Below, piece after piece: positions 1-8,760 of a stretch of 64,000 nt of DNA. The stretch comes from Bacteroides sp. GM023. Its GTDB lineage: Bacteria; Bacteroidota; Bacteroidia; Bacteroidales; Bacteroidaceae. The DNA lies in assembly GCF_014750685.1 (NCBI RefSeq), contig NZ_JAAXGE010000016.1, positions 62,001-126,000 of the forward strand, read 5' to 3'. Within the stretch, counting starts at the first letter, position 1. The number at the start of each line of letters is the position of its first letter. The notes below the pieces were generated by a model. The model worked only from the letters and a program-made list of their open reading frames with translations, was not told the DNA's origin and made no database searches. Position numbers and translations under genes: made by a program.

Positions 1-1142
1 TGTGTATTACGGGCAATACGTGCGGAGAAGTCCGTCGGCAGGGCGATGGCCTCATCCAGTGCATTGGTATGCAGGGATTGTGTATGTCCCAAAGCGGCAG
101 CCATAGCTTCGATACAAGTACGTCCCACATTGTTGAACGGGTCTTGTTCGGTCAGTGACCAGCCGGAAGTCTGAGAGTGAGTACGCAATGCCAGTGATTT
201 CGGGTTCTTCGGATTGAATTGTTTCACAATCTTTGCCCACAACATACGTGCAGCACGCATCTTGGCGATTTCCATGAAGTGGTTTGTACCAATCGCCCAG
301 AAGAAAGACAGACGGGGAGCAAACGCGTCAATATCAATACCTGCGGCAGTTCCGGCACGAAGATATTCGAGACCGTCAGCCAGTGTGTAAGCCAACTCGA
401 TATCTGCCGTAGCACCTGCTTCCTGCATATGGTAACCGGAGATAGAGATAGAGTTGAACTTCGGCATCTTCTGTGAAGTATATTCGAAGATGTCGGAAAT
501 AATCTTCATTGAGAATGCAGGCGGATAAATATAGGTATTACGCACCATGAATTCTTTCAGAATATCGTTCTGAATAGTACCTGCCATTTCTTCCAGTTTG
601 GCACCTTGTTCCAGTCCGGCATTGATGTAGAATGCCATAATCGGAAGCACCGCACCGTTCATTGTCATAGATACGGACATCTTGTTCAAAGGAATACCAT
701 CGAACAATACTTTCATGTTTTCCAAGGAACAGATAGACACACCTGCCTTACCTACATCACCCACAACACGTTCGTGGTCGGGGTCATAACCGCGGTGAGT
801 AGCCAAGTCGAATGCAACCGACAAACCTTTCTGACCGGAAGCCAGGTTACGGCGATAGAATGCATTTGATTCTTCGGCAGTAGAGAAGCCGGCATACTGG
901 CGGATTGTCCAGGGACGAAGGGTGTACATTACTGAATACGGGCCACGCAGGTAAGGCGGAAGTCCGGCAGCATAGCCGAGATGTTCCATTCCTTCAAGGT
1001 CTTCTTTTGTATAAACAGGCTTCACTTCAATGTGTTCCGGTGTTTTCCAGTCAGCGGAGATACCGTTAGCCTTTTGCCATTCAGCACCGTTGGCAGGCTG
1101 AAATGCGGCATATATATCTAAGTTTTTAAAATCTTTTCTCAT
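1..1142 (-). CDS. mutB: Methylmalonyl-CoA mutase large subunit (partial, N-terminal part)
   Basis: The gene runs off the left edge of the window. About 380 N-terminal codons are present, read from an ATG at 1142 (start MRKDFKNLDIYAAF). The translation carries family-typical stretches such as PYLRGPYSVMY near residue 70 and DFSARIARNT at the edge. The enzyme is adenosylcobalamin-dependent and interconverts methylmalonyl-CoA and succinyl-CoA, the propionate branch Bacteroides use to make propionate. The B12-binding DxHxxG motif would lie beyond the window. It follows mutA with one base between the mutA stop and this ATG, so the two are translationally adjacent in one operon. Identification is firm; only the C-terminal half is unseen. 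Confidence 0.95.
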   Translation of the reverse strand, partial: MRKDFKNLDIYAAFQPANGAEWQKANGISADWKTPEHIEVKPVYTKEDLEGMEHLGYAAGLPPYLRGPYSVMYTLRPWTIRQYAGFSTAEESNAFYRRNLASGQKGLSVAFDLATHRGYDPDHERVVGDVGKAGVSICSLENMKVLFDGIPLNKMSVSMTMNGAVLPIMAFYINAGLEQGAKLEEMAGTIQNDILKEFMVRNTYIYPPAFSMKIISDIFEYTSQKMPKFNSISISGYHMQEAGATADIELAYTLADGLEYLRAGTAAGIDIDAFAPRLSFFWAIGTNHFMEIAKMRAARMLWAKIVKQFNPKNPKSLALRTHSQTSGWSLTEQDPFNNVGRTCIEAMAAALGHTQSLHTNALDEAIALPTDFSARIARNT

Positions 1143-1143
1143 C

Positions 1144-3045
1144 TTACTTCAATAGTTTGGCGTTAAACTCTTTCAAGGTATCCAGCACGTTGACACGAAC
1201 ATGGATGAAGTTTTCGATACCTGCGGCTTTCAGTTCGTCCATGCAGGCAGGAGCACCGGCAACAATAAACATAGCACGACCATTCAAGGCTTTGAATGCA
1301 GGCACTGCATATTCTGCATATTCATCGTCACTGGAACAGATAACAACAATGTCAGCTTTCGCAGCCATAGCAGCTTCCACTCCGGCTTCCACTGTTTCAA
1401 ATCCAAGATTATCGACAACTTCATAACCAGCACAAGCCAGGAAGTTGCAAGAGTATTGTGCACGTGCCTGACGCATTGCCAAATTACCGATAGTCAGCAT
1501 GAATGCCTTCGGACGTTTACCCGATGCTTCCGTTTCGAGACGCAATGCTTCAAATTCGCTGGCGGCACGGTCGAATACCAATGTATCCACATCTTTTTCG
1601 CAAGTATGAGAATCACCACCGCAGCAGCATTTCGCTTCTGCCGGTTGCTTGTCACCTGCTTTCTCGTTGAAATTCGGGAACTGGTTGGTACCCAACAACA
1701 CTTCACGACGCTGAGCAACTGCTTTATGACGAGCCTTATTGCTTTCGTTCACGGCAGCCTGAACGGTTCCCGCTTTCAATGCAGCATAGAAACCACCGGC
1801 TTCTTCTACTGATAAGAACAAATCCCAGGCTTGCTTAGCGATAGATACAGTCAAGTTTTCAATATAATAGGAACCGGCAGCCGGGTCGATCACTTTATCA
1901 AAATGAGATTCTTCTTTCAACAACAGTTGTTGGTTACGGGCAAGACGTTCGGAAAATTCATCCGGAGTTTCGTATGTCTTGTCAAACGGAGTCACTGTCA
2001 TAGAATCTACACCACCTAATGCAGCGCTCATCGCTTCGGTTTGTGTACGAAGCAGGTTCACGTGTGCATCAAACAAAGTCAGATTGAAAGTGGAAGTTTC
2101 GGCATGAACCGCCATTTTGGCTGCACAACGGCATTCACCGTTAGCACCTTTGTTATCACAATCGCGCACACATTCGGGGTTGTAAGAAGCTACGATGTTC
2201 GCCCAAAGCAGACGTGCGGCACGGAATTTTGCAATTTCAAGGAAGTAGTTGGAACTGATACCAAAATTGAATTTGATTTTCTTGGCTACGATAGCGGCAG
2301 GAACACCGGTATCGGTCAGTTGGCTCATGTATTCGTTACCCCAAGCCAATGCATAACCCAGTTCTTGGGAAATATAAGCACCTGCGTTATTCAGGGATAG
2401 AGCGTTTACATTCAGTACACGATAGAAAGGAAGTGGTTGGATAGCTTCAATCAGAGCTTTGGCGGTTTGCACCATATCACCCTTTTCCTTACCGCGGGTC
2501 AGCATCTTGTTGAAGAAATCATAGTTGATGGAACCTTTCAGTTTCTTCACATCATAATCTTTCTTCTGGAAATAAGCTACCAGCAGATTAGCCAGTTCAA
2601 CAACATGTCCCTGGCAAGTAGAGAAGTTAAGCTCTACACACTCAGCCTGAATATCATTCAACAGAGTCTCAAGATATTCCGCACTGAGTTCTTTCGCCTT
2701 CACATGGAAAGAAAGTGAGTCGACACCCTTGTTCAGAATATCCAGTGCTTTCGCATTGGCTTCTTTCGGACATTCGACCTTGATTTCCTGGCGAACCAGC
2801 CACTCATTGTTGTCTTTTTTAGTTCCTCTCAGATAAGGGAATTCTCCGGGAAGTGCATCAGTCGTTTTCAAACCTTCCAAGTCTTCCATCCGGTAGAAAG
2901 GTTTCACTTTGAACCCTTCGTTTGTTTTCCAAACGAGCTTCTTCTCAAAATCAGCACCTTTCAAGTCGGCTGTAACCTTCTCCATCCATTGTTCGGTGGA
3001 GACAGGAGAAAAGTCTGAGAAGAGTTTTTCTTTTTTGTCTGCCAT
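1144..3045 (-). CDS. mutA: Methylmalonyl-CoA mutase small subunit
   Basis: This 633-residue protein is the smaller, non-catalytic partner of MutB in the heterodimeric mutase. The N-terminal TIM-barrel-like domain covers roughly residues 1-450 and a cobalamin-fold domain covers about 500-633. In the second domain the DxHxxG cobalamin-ligand motif is absent, as expected for a small subunit that does not bind B12. The linker is cysteine-rich (CCCGGDSHTC), and another cysteine cluster (CVRDCDNKG, GECRC) lies in the barrel region. It is first in the mutA-mutB operon. A -7-like element on the minus strand lies at 3126-3133. Its position next to a B12 uptake locus fits the cofactor demand of the enzyme. 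Confidence 0.95.
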   Translation of the reverse strand: MADKKEKLFSDFSPVSTEQWMEKVTADLKGADFEKKLVWKTNEGFKVKPFYRMEDLEGLKTTDALPGEFPYLRGTKKDNNEWLVRQEIKVECPKEANAKALDILNKGVDSLSFHVKAKELSAEYLETLLNDIQAECVELNFSTCQGHVVELANLLVAYFQKKDYDVKKLKGSINYDFFNKMLTRGKEKGDMVQTAKALIEAIQPLPFYRVLNVNALSLNNAGAYISQELGYALAWGNEYMSQLTDTGVPAAIVAKKIKFNFGISSNYFLEIAKFRAARLLWANIVASYNPECVRDCDNKGANGECRCAAKMAVHAETSTFNLTLFDAHVNLLRTQTEAMSAALGGVDSMTVTPFDKTYETPDEFSERLARNQQLLLKEESHFDKVIDPAAGSYYIENLTVSIAKQAWDLFLSVEEAGGFYAALKAGTVQAAVNESNKARHKAVAQRREVLLGTNQFPNFNEKAGDKQPAEAKCCCGGDSHTCEKDVDTLVFDRAASEFEALRLETEASGKRPKAFMLTIGNLAMRQARAQYSCNFLACAGYEVVDNLGFETVEAGVEAAMAAKADIVVICSSDDEYAEYAVPAFKALNGRAMFIVAGAPACMDELKAAGIENFIHVRVNVLDTLKEFNAKLLK

Positions 3046-3125
3046 AGTTTATCTAAAATTAAAACAAGAATTAATATTGTCTTTATTTTTATCTATCTCT
3101 TTCTAAATGTCCGTTGTTCGACTTG

Positions 3126-3133
3126 CAAATATA
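3126..3133 (-). promoter_or_regulatory. Promoter -7 element for mutAB
   Basis: The minus strand reads TATATTTG, matching the Bacteroides -7 consensus TAnnTTTG, about 80 bases before the mutA ATG. No convincing -33 TTTG was found. Confidence 0.5.
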
Positions 3134-3252
3134 ACTAATAAGTTAAAATAAAGCTCTTTTTTAGAGAAAATTCGCACAGTCCGCTTGCAGAATGTCGGAC
3201 ATTTGATAAAGAAAATAAAAGAGGAAAAAACTTGATTTACATCAATGTTATA

Positions 3253-3260
3253 AGTAATTT
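3253..3260 (+). promoter_or_regulatory. Promoter -7 element for the first AspT-like gene
   Basis: TAATTTTG matches TAnnTTTG and lies about 40 bases before the ATG at 3302. It drives the gene divergent from mutAB. Confidence 0.5.
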
Positions 3261-3301
3261 TGCACCCGTTTTGAAAAAGACATTATAAAAACTGCTATAT
3301 T

Positions 3302-4966
3302 ATGGATTGGTTACAAAGTTTATTGTGGGACCCCAGTTCCGTGGCACATATCGTGTTCCTCTACGCTTTTGTAGTGGCAGCGGGCGTGTATCTCGGCAAG
3401 ATAAAGATATTCGGAGTATCTTTGGGCGTCACGTTTGTTTTGTTTGCCGGCATCCTAATGGGACATTTCGGCTTCACGGCCGATACACACATCCTACATT
3501 TCATCCGCGAGTTCGGATTGATTTTGTTCGTATTCTGTATCGGTCTGCAGGTGGGGCCGTCTTTCTTCTCTTCTTTCAAAAAAGGGGGAATGACACTGAA
3601 CCTGTTGGCTGTAGGCATCGTAGTGTTAAATATTGCCGTTGCGCTGGGACTTTACTTCCTGTGGAACGGTCGTATAGAACTGCCGATGATGGTAGGTATC
3701 CTCTACGGAGCTGTGACGAACACTCCGGGACTCGGTGCTGCCAATGAGGCACTGAACCAGTTGAGCTACAACGGGCCGCAGATTGCGCTTGGTTATGCGT
3801 GCGCATATCCGCTTGGCGTGGTAGGTATCATCGGTTCTATCATCGCTATCCGCTACATCTTCCGTATCAATATGACGAAGGAAGAAGAAAGCCTGAAAGT
3901 TCAGAGCGGAGACGCGCATCACAAACCTCACATGATGAGTCTTGAGGTACGCAATGAATCTATCAGCGGAAAGACGCTGATTGAAATCAAACAATTCCTG
4001 GGACGTAAATTCGTTTGCTCCCGTATCCGCCACGAAGGTCACGTCAGTATTCCTGACCATGAGACTATATTCAATGTAGACGACCAGTTATTCATCGTCT
4101 GCTCGGAAGAGGATGCTCCCGCCATCACTGTATTTATAGGTAAGGAAGTGGAACTCGACTGGGAGAAACAAGACCTTCCGATGGTTTCGCGCCGTATCCT
4201 GGTTACCAAACCGGAAATCAACGGAAAGACGCTGGGTTCTATGCACTTCCGCAGTATGTATGGTGTAAATGTAACTCGTATCAACCGTTCCGGTATGGAC
4301 TTGTTTGCCGACCCGAATCTGATTCTTCAGGTGGGTGACCGCGTGATGGTGGTAGGTCAGCAAGATGCGGTGGAACGTGTGGCAGGTGTACTGGGTAATC
4401 AGTTGAAGCGTCTGGACACACCGAATATTGTGACTATCTTTGTTGGTATTTTCTTAGGTATCCTTTTGGGTAGCCTTCCTATTGCATTCCCCGGTATGCC
4501 GACTCCTTTGAAATTAGGATTGGCCGGTGGCCCGTTGGTGGTGGCTATCCTTATCGGACGCTTCGGGCATAAACTACACCTGGTGACTTATACAACTATG
4601 AGTGCCAATCTGATGCTTCGTGAAATCGGTATTGTGCTCTTCCTCGCCAGTGTCGGTATAGATGCCGGTGCCAACTTCGTGCAAACGGTGGTCGAAGGTG
4701 ACGGACTGTTGTACGTAGCTTCCGGTTTCCTTATTACCGTTATTCCATTACTTATCATCGGTATCATCGGCAAGTTATATTGCAAAGTCAACTACTTTAC
4801 CCTGATGGGATTGATAGCCGGTAGTAACACCGACCCGCCCGCATTGGCTTATGCCAATCAGGTGACATCGAGCGATGCCCCTGCGGTAGGATACTCTACT
4901 GTCTATCCGTTATCTATGTTCCTCCGTATTCTGACGGGACAGATGATATTATTGGCAATGATGTAA
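3302..4966 (+). CDS. AspT/YidE-type transporter with two TrkA-C domains (paralogue 1)
   Basis: The 554-residue membrane protein has the duplicated AspT/YidE/YbjL architecture (aspartate:alanine exchanger family). An N-terminal block of about five membrane segments carries TNTPGLGA at residues 139-146. Two cytosolic TrkA-C (RCK_C) domains span about 205-375. A second membrane block follows, with SNTDPPALAYA at about 508-518. The two P-containing motifs are the family's paired signatures. The substrate cannot be read from sequence; family members exchange amino acids or dicarboxylates, and many are uncharacterised. A close paralogue lies at 20838-22523 in the same orientation on the far side of the B12 uptake island. 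The gene is divergent from mutA and ends at a hairpin terminator. Confidence 0.85.
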   Translation: MDWLQSLLWDPSSVAHIVFLYAFVVAAGVYLGKIKIFGVSLGVTFVLFAGILMGHFGFTADTHILHFIREFGLILFVFCIGLQVGPSFFSSFKKGGMTLNLLAVGIVVLNIAVALGLYFLWNGRIELPMMVGILYGAVTNTPGLGAANEALNQLSYNGPQIALGYACAYPLGVVGIIGSIIAIRYIFRINMTKEEESLKVQSGDAHHKPHMMSLEVRNESISGKTLIEIKQFLGRKFVCSRIRHEGHVSIPDHETIFNVDDQLFIVCSEEDAPAITVFIGKEVELDWEKQDLPMVSRRILVTKPEINGKTLGSMHFRSMYGVNVTRINRSGMDLFADPNLILQVGDRVMVVGQQDAVERVAGVLGNQLKRLDTPNIVTIFVGIFLGILLGSLPIAFPGMPTPLKLGLAGGPLVVAILIGRFGHKLHLVTYTTMSANLMLREIGIVLFLASVGIDAGANFVQTVVEGDGLLYVASGFLITVIPLLIIGIIGKLYCKVNYFTLMGLIAGSNTDPPALAYANQVTSSDAPAVGYSTVYPLSMFLRILTGQMILLAMM

Positions 4967-4988
4967 ATCGAGCTTAGCATATAAGCAG

Positions 4989-5029
4989 TAAAGCCGGCTA
5001 TATTCTTCTATAGAATTACGCCGGCTTTA
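4989..5029. terminator. Bidirectional hairpin terminator
   Basis: TAAAGCCGGC (4989-4998) pairs with GCCGGCTTTA (5020-5029), a 10-bp perfect stem. It lies between convergent genes, the transporter (+) and the cytidylate kinase-like gene (-). The flanking T and A tracts are short, so it could serve both strands. Confidence 0.7.
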
Positions 5030-5070
5030 TTCATTTCATATATCAGTATTATCTTGTACTATCTATCGTC

Positions 5071-5706
5071 TTATAGTATCAACTCCAATTTCTTCACCAC
5101 AAACTCTTCTACAAACCGTACGGTTTCTTCCACTCCCAGTGAAGAAGAGTCCACACACAAATGATAAGTAGCTGCTGCTCCCCACGTCTTATAACTATAA
5201 TAATTATAATATTCCGAACGTCTCTTGTCTGCTTTCTCGAGAATTTCTTCCGCAGCCTCTTCATTCACCTGGTGAATCTTGCATATCCTTCCGATACGGT
5301 CTTCTTTGGAAGCCGAGATAAAGACATTGGCACAACGTGGATGTTCGCGCAGGATATAATCCGCACAACGCCCCACAAACACACAGGACTTCTCTGCCGC
5401 CAAACGACGAATCACATCACTCTGAACCTTAAACAGAGCATCATTGCTCAAACAATTCGTGCATGGCATCGCCCCTTCACTGATAAACGGGAAACGCATA
5501 CCGAACAATCCTCCAATAATGCCTTGTGAAGCTTTCTCGTCCGCTTTCTCAAAGAATTCCTTACACAGACCGCTTTCTTCGGAAGCCAGATTAATCAGTT
5601 CCTTATCGTAGAAGTCGATTCCTAAACGAGCTGCCAACTTCTCTCCGATTTCTCTGCCGCCGCTACCCAATTGTCGACCGATGTTAATTACATAATTACC
5701 GCTCAT
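5071..5706 (-). CDS. Cytidylate kinase-like family protein
   Basis: The 211-residue protein begins MSGNYVINIGRQLGSGGREI. The glycine-rich GRQLGSGGREIG replaces a standard P-loop and is typical of the cytidylate kinase-like family (PF13189 type). It probably phosphorylates a nucleotide or acts as a regulatory kinase; the substrate is not known. I chose ATG 5706 because the frame upstream is open only to a TTG, and the family N-terminus fits MSGNYVI. A cysteine pair (PCTNCLS) lies near residue 100. The gene stands alone, convergent with the transporter and downstream of the large outer-membrane protein gene on the same strand. Confidence 0.8.
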   Translation of the reverse strand: MSGNYVINIGRQLGSGGREIGEKLAARLGIDFYDKELINLASEESGLCKEFFEKADEKASQGIIGGLFGMRFPFISEGAMPCTNCLSNDALFKVQSDVIRRLAAEKSCVFVGRCADYILREHPRCANVFISASKEDRIGRICKIHQVNEEAAEEILEKADKRRSEYYNYYSYKTWGAAATYHLCVDSSSLGVEETVRFVEEFVVKKLELIL

Positions 5707-5758
5707 AGTACATTTTGTTTTATGGTTTGGTAGCAAACATACGACTTTTTTCGAAAAC

Positions 5759-8518
5759 TCACATCATCAGACGAAAGTTATATTTGAAAGTTACGATGAA
5801 ATATCCTTTAATTTCCTGTGTGCGGAACTCATAAAAGCCATCGGAAGTAGTCATGCGCCCAAAACTTTTCCTCCGCCCCAGAATATCCGACCAATGAGCC
5901 GACAACTCCGCCTTTTTCTCCTTCAGGAACCGCCAGGTAGCAGTCGCGTTCCACACAATCTCATTATCTTCGCCTTTCTTGATATTCGTACCACTACGCA
6001 ACAGATACGCCGCATCCGTGCGCAACTGCAAACCGAAAGGGAAATCCACATAACCGTCAAAACGGAAATTATAATAACGCGTATAGTTATCATTATCATT
6101 CAGAGAATTGAGCGAATACTGATAATCCCAAGAAGTGGCAAGTTCAAGTCCGCCCCATGCAGGCTGATAGCCTGCTTGTACCTCACAATTCAATCCTGTA
6201 TCATGCGTCGTACTCTTCTCCGGCTGCACATTCCTGTCCTCGTTCACCATACTGACATGATTGCTATACCTTCCCGCCGAATTCAACTTTAAAGAGAAAT
6301 GTCTCCAACGCTTCCACCAGTTCGCACTTCCATACGTATTCCAGTTGCCGTTGATATTCACGGGATACGTCTCCCGTCCACCGGTCTGGACATCATAGAG
6401 CATCACATGCGTCACACTGTTCTGCTCCGTCTGCCATCCCGCATTGGCCGATATACCCTTCGAAGGATACTGAAAGTTCAAACGGATATTGTGAATAAAC
6501 ATCTGCTTCAAATCCGGATTTCCACGCGTGATATACAACGGATTACTATTATCCGTCAGCGGCATCAAATCCGACAGGGAAGGCTGCCGCGTCCTGCCGT
6601 CATAACTGAAGTTGATGCGCATCTTCTCCTTCTTATGCCACCCTACCCAAAGCATAGGCTGATAGTCAATGATATTCATGGCCGTATCCCCATGAAGCGT
6701 CCCCACCTTCCGGTCGATGGTACGTCTTTGCGGAGTGACCGCCACCGACGCATTGAACATCCAGCTGTCATCCGAATAATTGAATCCTACATTCAGGTCG
6801 TGTCCGTTGCTACGGCTATGACTCCGGTTACTCAGACTATCCACATAGCCGGCTTCATAACCGGAAGGTAACTCACCGAACACACCCGGATGCTCCAATA
6901 AAGACAACTCATAAGTAGAGCGATTATCCCGTTCATATTGGGTATTCCAAGTATATGCCGCCCTGAAATGCATCTTTTTGCCGATAGGCTGAGTGAAGTT
7001 CACCCCTACCCGCCATGAATTATTCCGCTGGGGAGATTTCAGATATTGATTACGATAAAGCACCGAATCATTTCCATTCTTATCTTGCAGCTTGAAATAT
7101 GTAGTCTGCGACAGCGCAAAACTTTCATTATCGCCCCACGAATCCGAGTTCATAATATTCAAACCCAAAGTCGTTCCCTTCTCATTCAGACGTCGCATAA
7201 TACCCATTCCCAAATCATACCGAGTTGACTTTCCATCCGAAAGCGAGCGGTTCTCACTACGGTTCACCTTTATATCTTCAGGGATAGATTCAAAATCTTC
7301 AAACAGGCGTTCATGGTTCACACTGGGCGGAGCGTCGAAGGAAGCGCTCTCGCTATTACTCACATTCTTATTGGGAGAGAATCCGAAATTCCCGTTGAAA
7401 TGTATGCGCGTACGCTTATCCACTTCCCAGCTTCCCATAAAATTGGAATTTATCGACCTACCTTTAGAATATCCCTCATTGGCAGACGCAGAATACTGGT
7501 TGCCCGTCTTCAGATACTGTTCCTGATACATGGAATTAATATTCCCGTTCCGGTTAAGATTATAATTCACATTTCCGTTCAGCGTAAACTTCTTACCGAA
7601 CTTATGCGTCATGTTCATTCCGACGGAATTATTGATATTATCCTTGTATGTACTATTCTGATAACGATTCGTAGAACGTGCAATAAAAGAAAGATTCTGC
7701 CCGTCCTTGCTGAAATAATTCACTTGTCCTTCCAAATCCTTCTTCTTGTTGTTGCCATAGCCTACCGTCGCATTCGTCAGCCACGTCTTGTTCAGTTCCT
7801 CTTTAGTTTGCAGGTCGAGCACATACTTCTTTTCCCCGGAACTAATGCCGGTAAACTCCTCCTCTTTTGATTTCTTGTCATACACCTTCAGTTTGCTAAT
7901 CAAGTTTGCCGGCAAGTTTTCGAGTGCCGTCTTTTTATCTCCTGAGAAAAAAGACTCACCGTTTACATTGATTTCGCTGATAGGCTGACCGTTGTAAGTG
8001 AGCGAATTATCTTTCTTATTATACTCCAGTCCCGGCACACGCTTCACCAAATCTTCCAGATAAGCCCCTTCGGGAGTCTTATAAGCAGCAGCGTTAATGA
8101 CGGTCGTATCCCCTTCCATCACCACCTCTTTCAGTTTCCCCGTGATGGTCACTTCATCAATCCGGATATCCTCATCCTTCAGCACCACCGTGCCGACATT
8201 CACCGATGCGGAATCACCCAGCGCACGATACACCGACTGCATCCCCATAAAAGAAACCTTCATCAAATACTGCTTTTTCTTCTGCGACTGATAATTGAGA
8301 GTAAACCGACCATTTCGGTCGCTCGTCGCACCTTTCACAAACGAAGAGTCATTCTTCTCCAAAACAACGATGCTTGCAGAAGGCAAGGGCTGTTTTTTAT
8401 TATTATCAGGTTCCACAGTTTTCACAATCCCTCTGACAGTTCTCATCTGCTGTGCATACGTCATTGTATGTACACAAAAGATAAGCAAAAGAAGTCCACA
8501 TAGTCTGCTAATTTTCAT
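5759..8518 (-). CDS. Outer-membrane beta-barrel protein with carboxypeptidase-regulatory-like N-terminal domain
   Basis: This protein of about 919 residues has a signal peptide (MKISRLCGLLLLIFCVHT), then a carboxypeptidase-regulatory-like beta-sandwich at about residues 28-115. A plug-like segment and a long barrel rich in alternating aromatic residues follow, ending ...KYNFRLMM. It fits the TonB-receptor-like outer membrane beta-barrel family (OMP_b-brl_3 type). No SusD-like partner is adjacent, so it is not a classic SusCD pair. The ATG at 8518 is preferred over an upstream in-frame TTG because it places the signal peptide at the N-terminus. It is transcribed in the same direction as the btuB operon but separated from it by a terminator. 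The ligand is unknown. Confidence 0.8.
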   Translation of the reverse strand: MKISRLCGLLLLIFCVHTMTYAQQMRTVRGIVKTVEPDNNKKQPLPSASIVVLEKNDSSFVKGATSDRNGRFTLNYQSQKKKQYLMKVSFMGMQSVYRALGDSASVNVGTVVLKDEDIRIDEVTITGKLKEVVMEGDTTVINAAAYKTPEGAYLEDLVKRVPGLEYNKKDNSLTYNGQPISEINVNGESFFSGDKKTALENLPANLISKLKVYDKKSKEEEFTGISSGEKKYVLDLQTKEELNKTWLTNATVGYGNNKKKDLEGQVNYFSKDGQNLSFIARSTNRYQNSTYKDNINNSVGMNMTHKFGKKFTLNGNVNYNLNRNGNINSMYQEQYLKTGNQYSASANEGYSKGRSINSNFMGSWEVDKRTRIHFNGNFGFSPNKNVSNSESASFDAPPSVNHERLFEDFESIPEDIKVNRSENRSLSDGKSTRYDLGMGIMRRLNEKGTTLGLNIMNSDSWGDNESFALSQTTYFKLQDKNGNDSVLYRNQYLKSPQRNNSWRVGVNFTQPIGKKMHFRAAYTWNTQYERDNRSTYELSLLEHPGVFGELPSGYEAGYVDSLSNRSHSRSNGHDLNVGFNYSDDSWMFNASVAVTPQRRTIDRKVGTLHGDTAMNIIDYQPMLWVGWHKKEKMRINFSYDGRTRQPSLSDLMPLTDNSNPLYITRGNPDLKQMFIHNIRLNFQYPSKGISANAGWQTEQNSVTHVMLYDVQTGGRETYPVNINGNWNTYGSANWWKRWRHFSLKLNSAGRYSNHVSMVNEDRNVQPEKSTTHDTGLNCEVQAGYQPAWGGLELATSWDYQYSLNSLNDNDNYTRYYNFRFDGYVDFPFGLQLRTDAAYLLRSGTNIKKGEDNEIVWNATATWRFLKEKKAELSAHWSDILGRRKSFGRMTTSDGFYEFRTQEIKGYFIVTFKYNFRLMM

Positions 8519-8685
8519 GTCAACAGTAGTCAAGTCTATATTCTTGTTTCAGTCGAAATTACGGGGTAAAATTAAAGAGTTTTCTTGAAAGCATACTACT
8601 TTATTCATTTAATTAAAACTAATTACATATCAATCACACAAGATATAGAATTATCGCACCCGGAAACAAGTACTCACAGAAAATA

Positions 8686-8743
8686 AAAAAGGCGATTAAA
8701 AACAAGAAGATTTCTTTTTACTCCTTGCTTCTAACCGCCTTTT
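8686..8743 (-). terminator. Terminator at the end of the btuB operon
   Basis: A hairpin formed by AAAAGGCGATTA and TAACCGCCTTTT lies directly after the stop of the DUF5074-like lipoprotein gene. On the minus strand it is followed by a T-rich run. The loop is long (about 33 bases). It separates the B12 operon from the outer-membrane protein gene. Confidence 0.65.
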
Positions 8744-8760
8744 CTTATTTAAAGGAAAAG

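Noticed and set aside
7313..7870. Long open frame on the plus strand inside the outer-membrane protein gene
   Set aside because: It is antisense to a clear 919-residue coding frame, and its product is isoleucine/arginine-rich shadow sequence without a domain.
5759..8518. SusC member of a polysaccharide utilisation locus
   Set aside because: No SusD-like gene, glycoside hydrolase or regulator is adjacent; the N-terminal domain and barrel fit a general outer-membrane protein.
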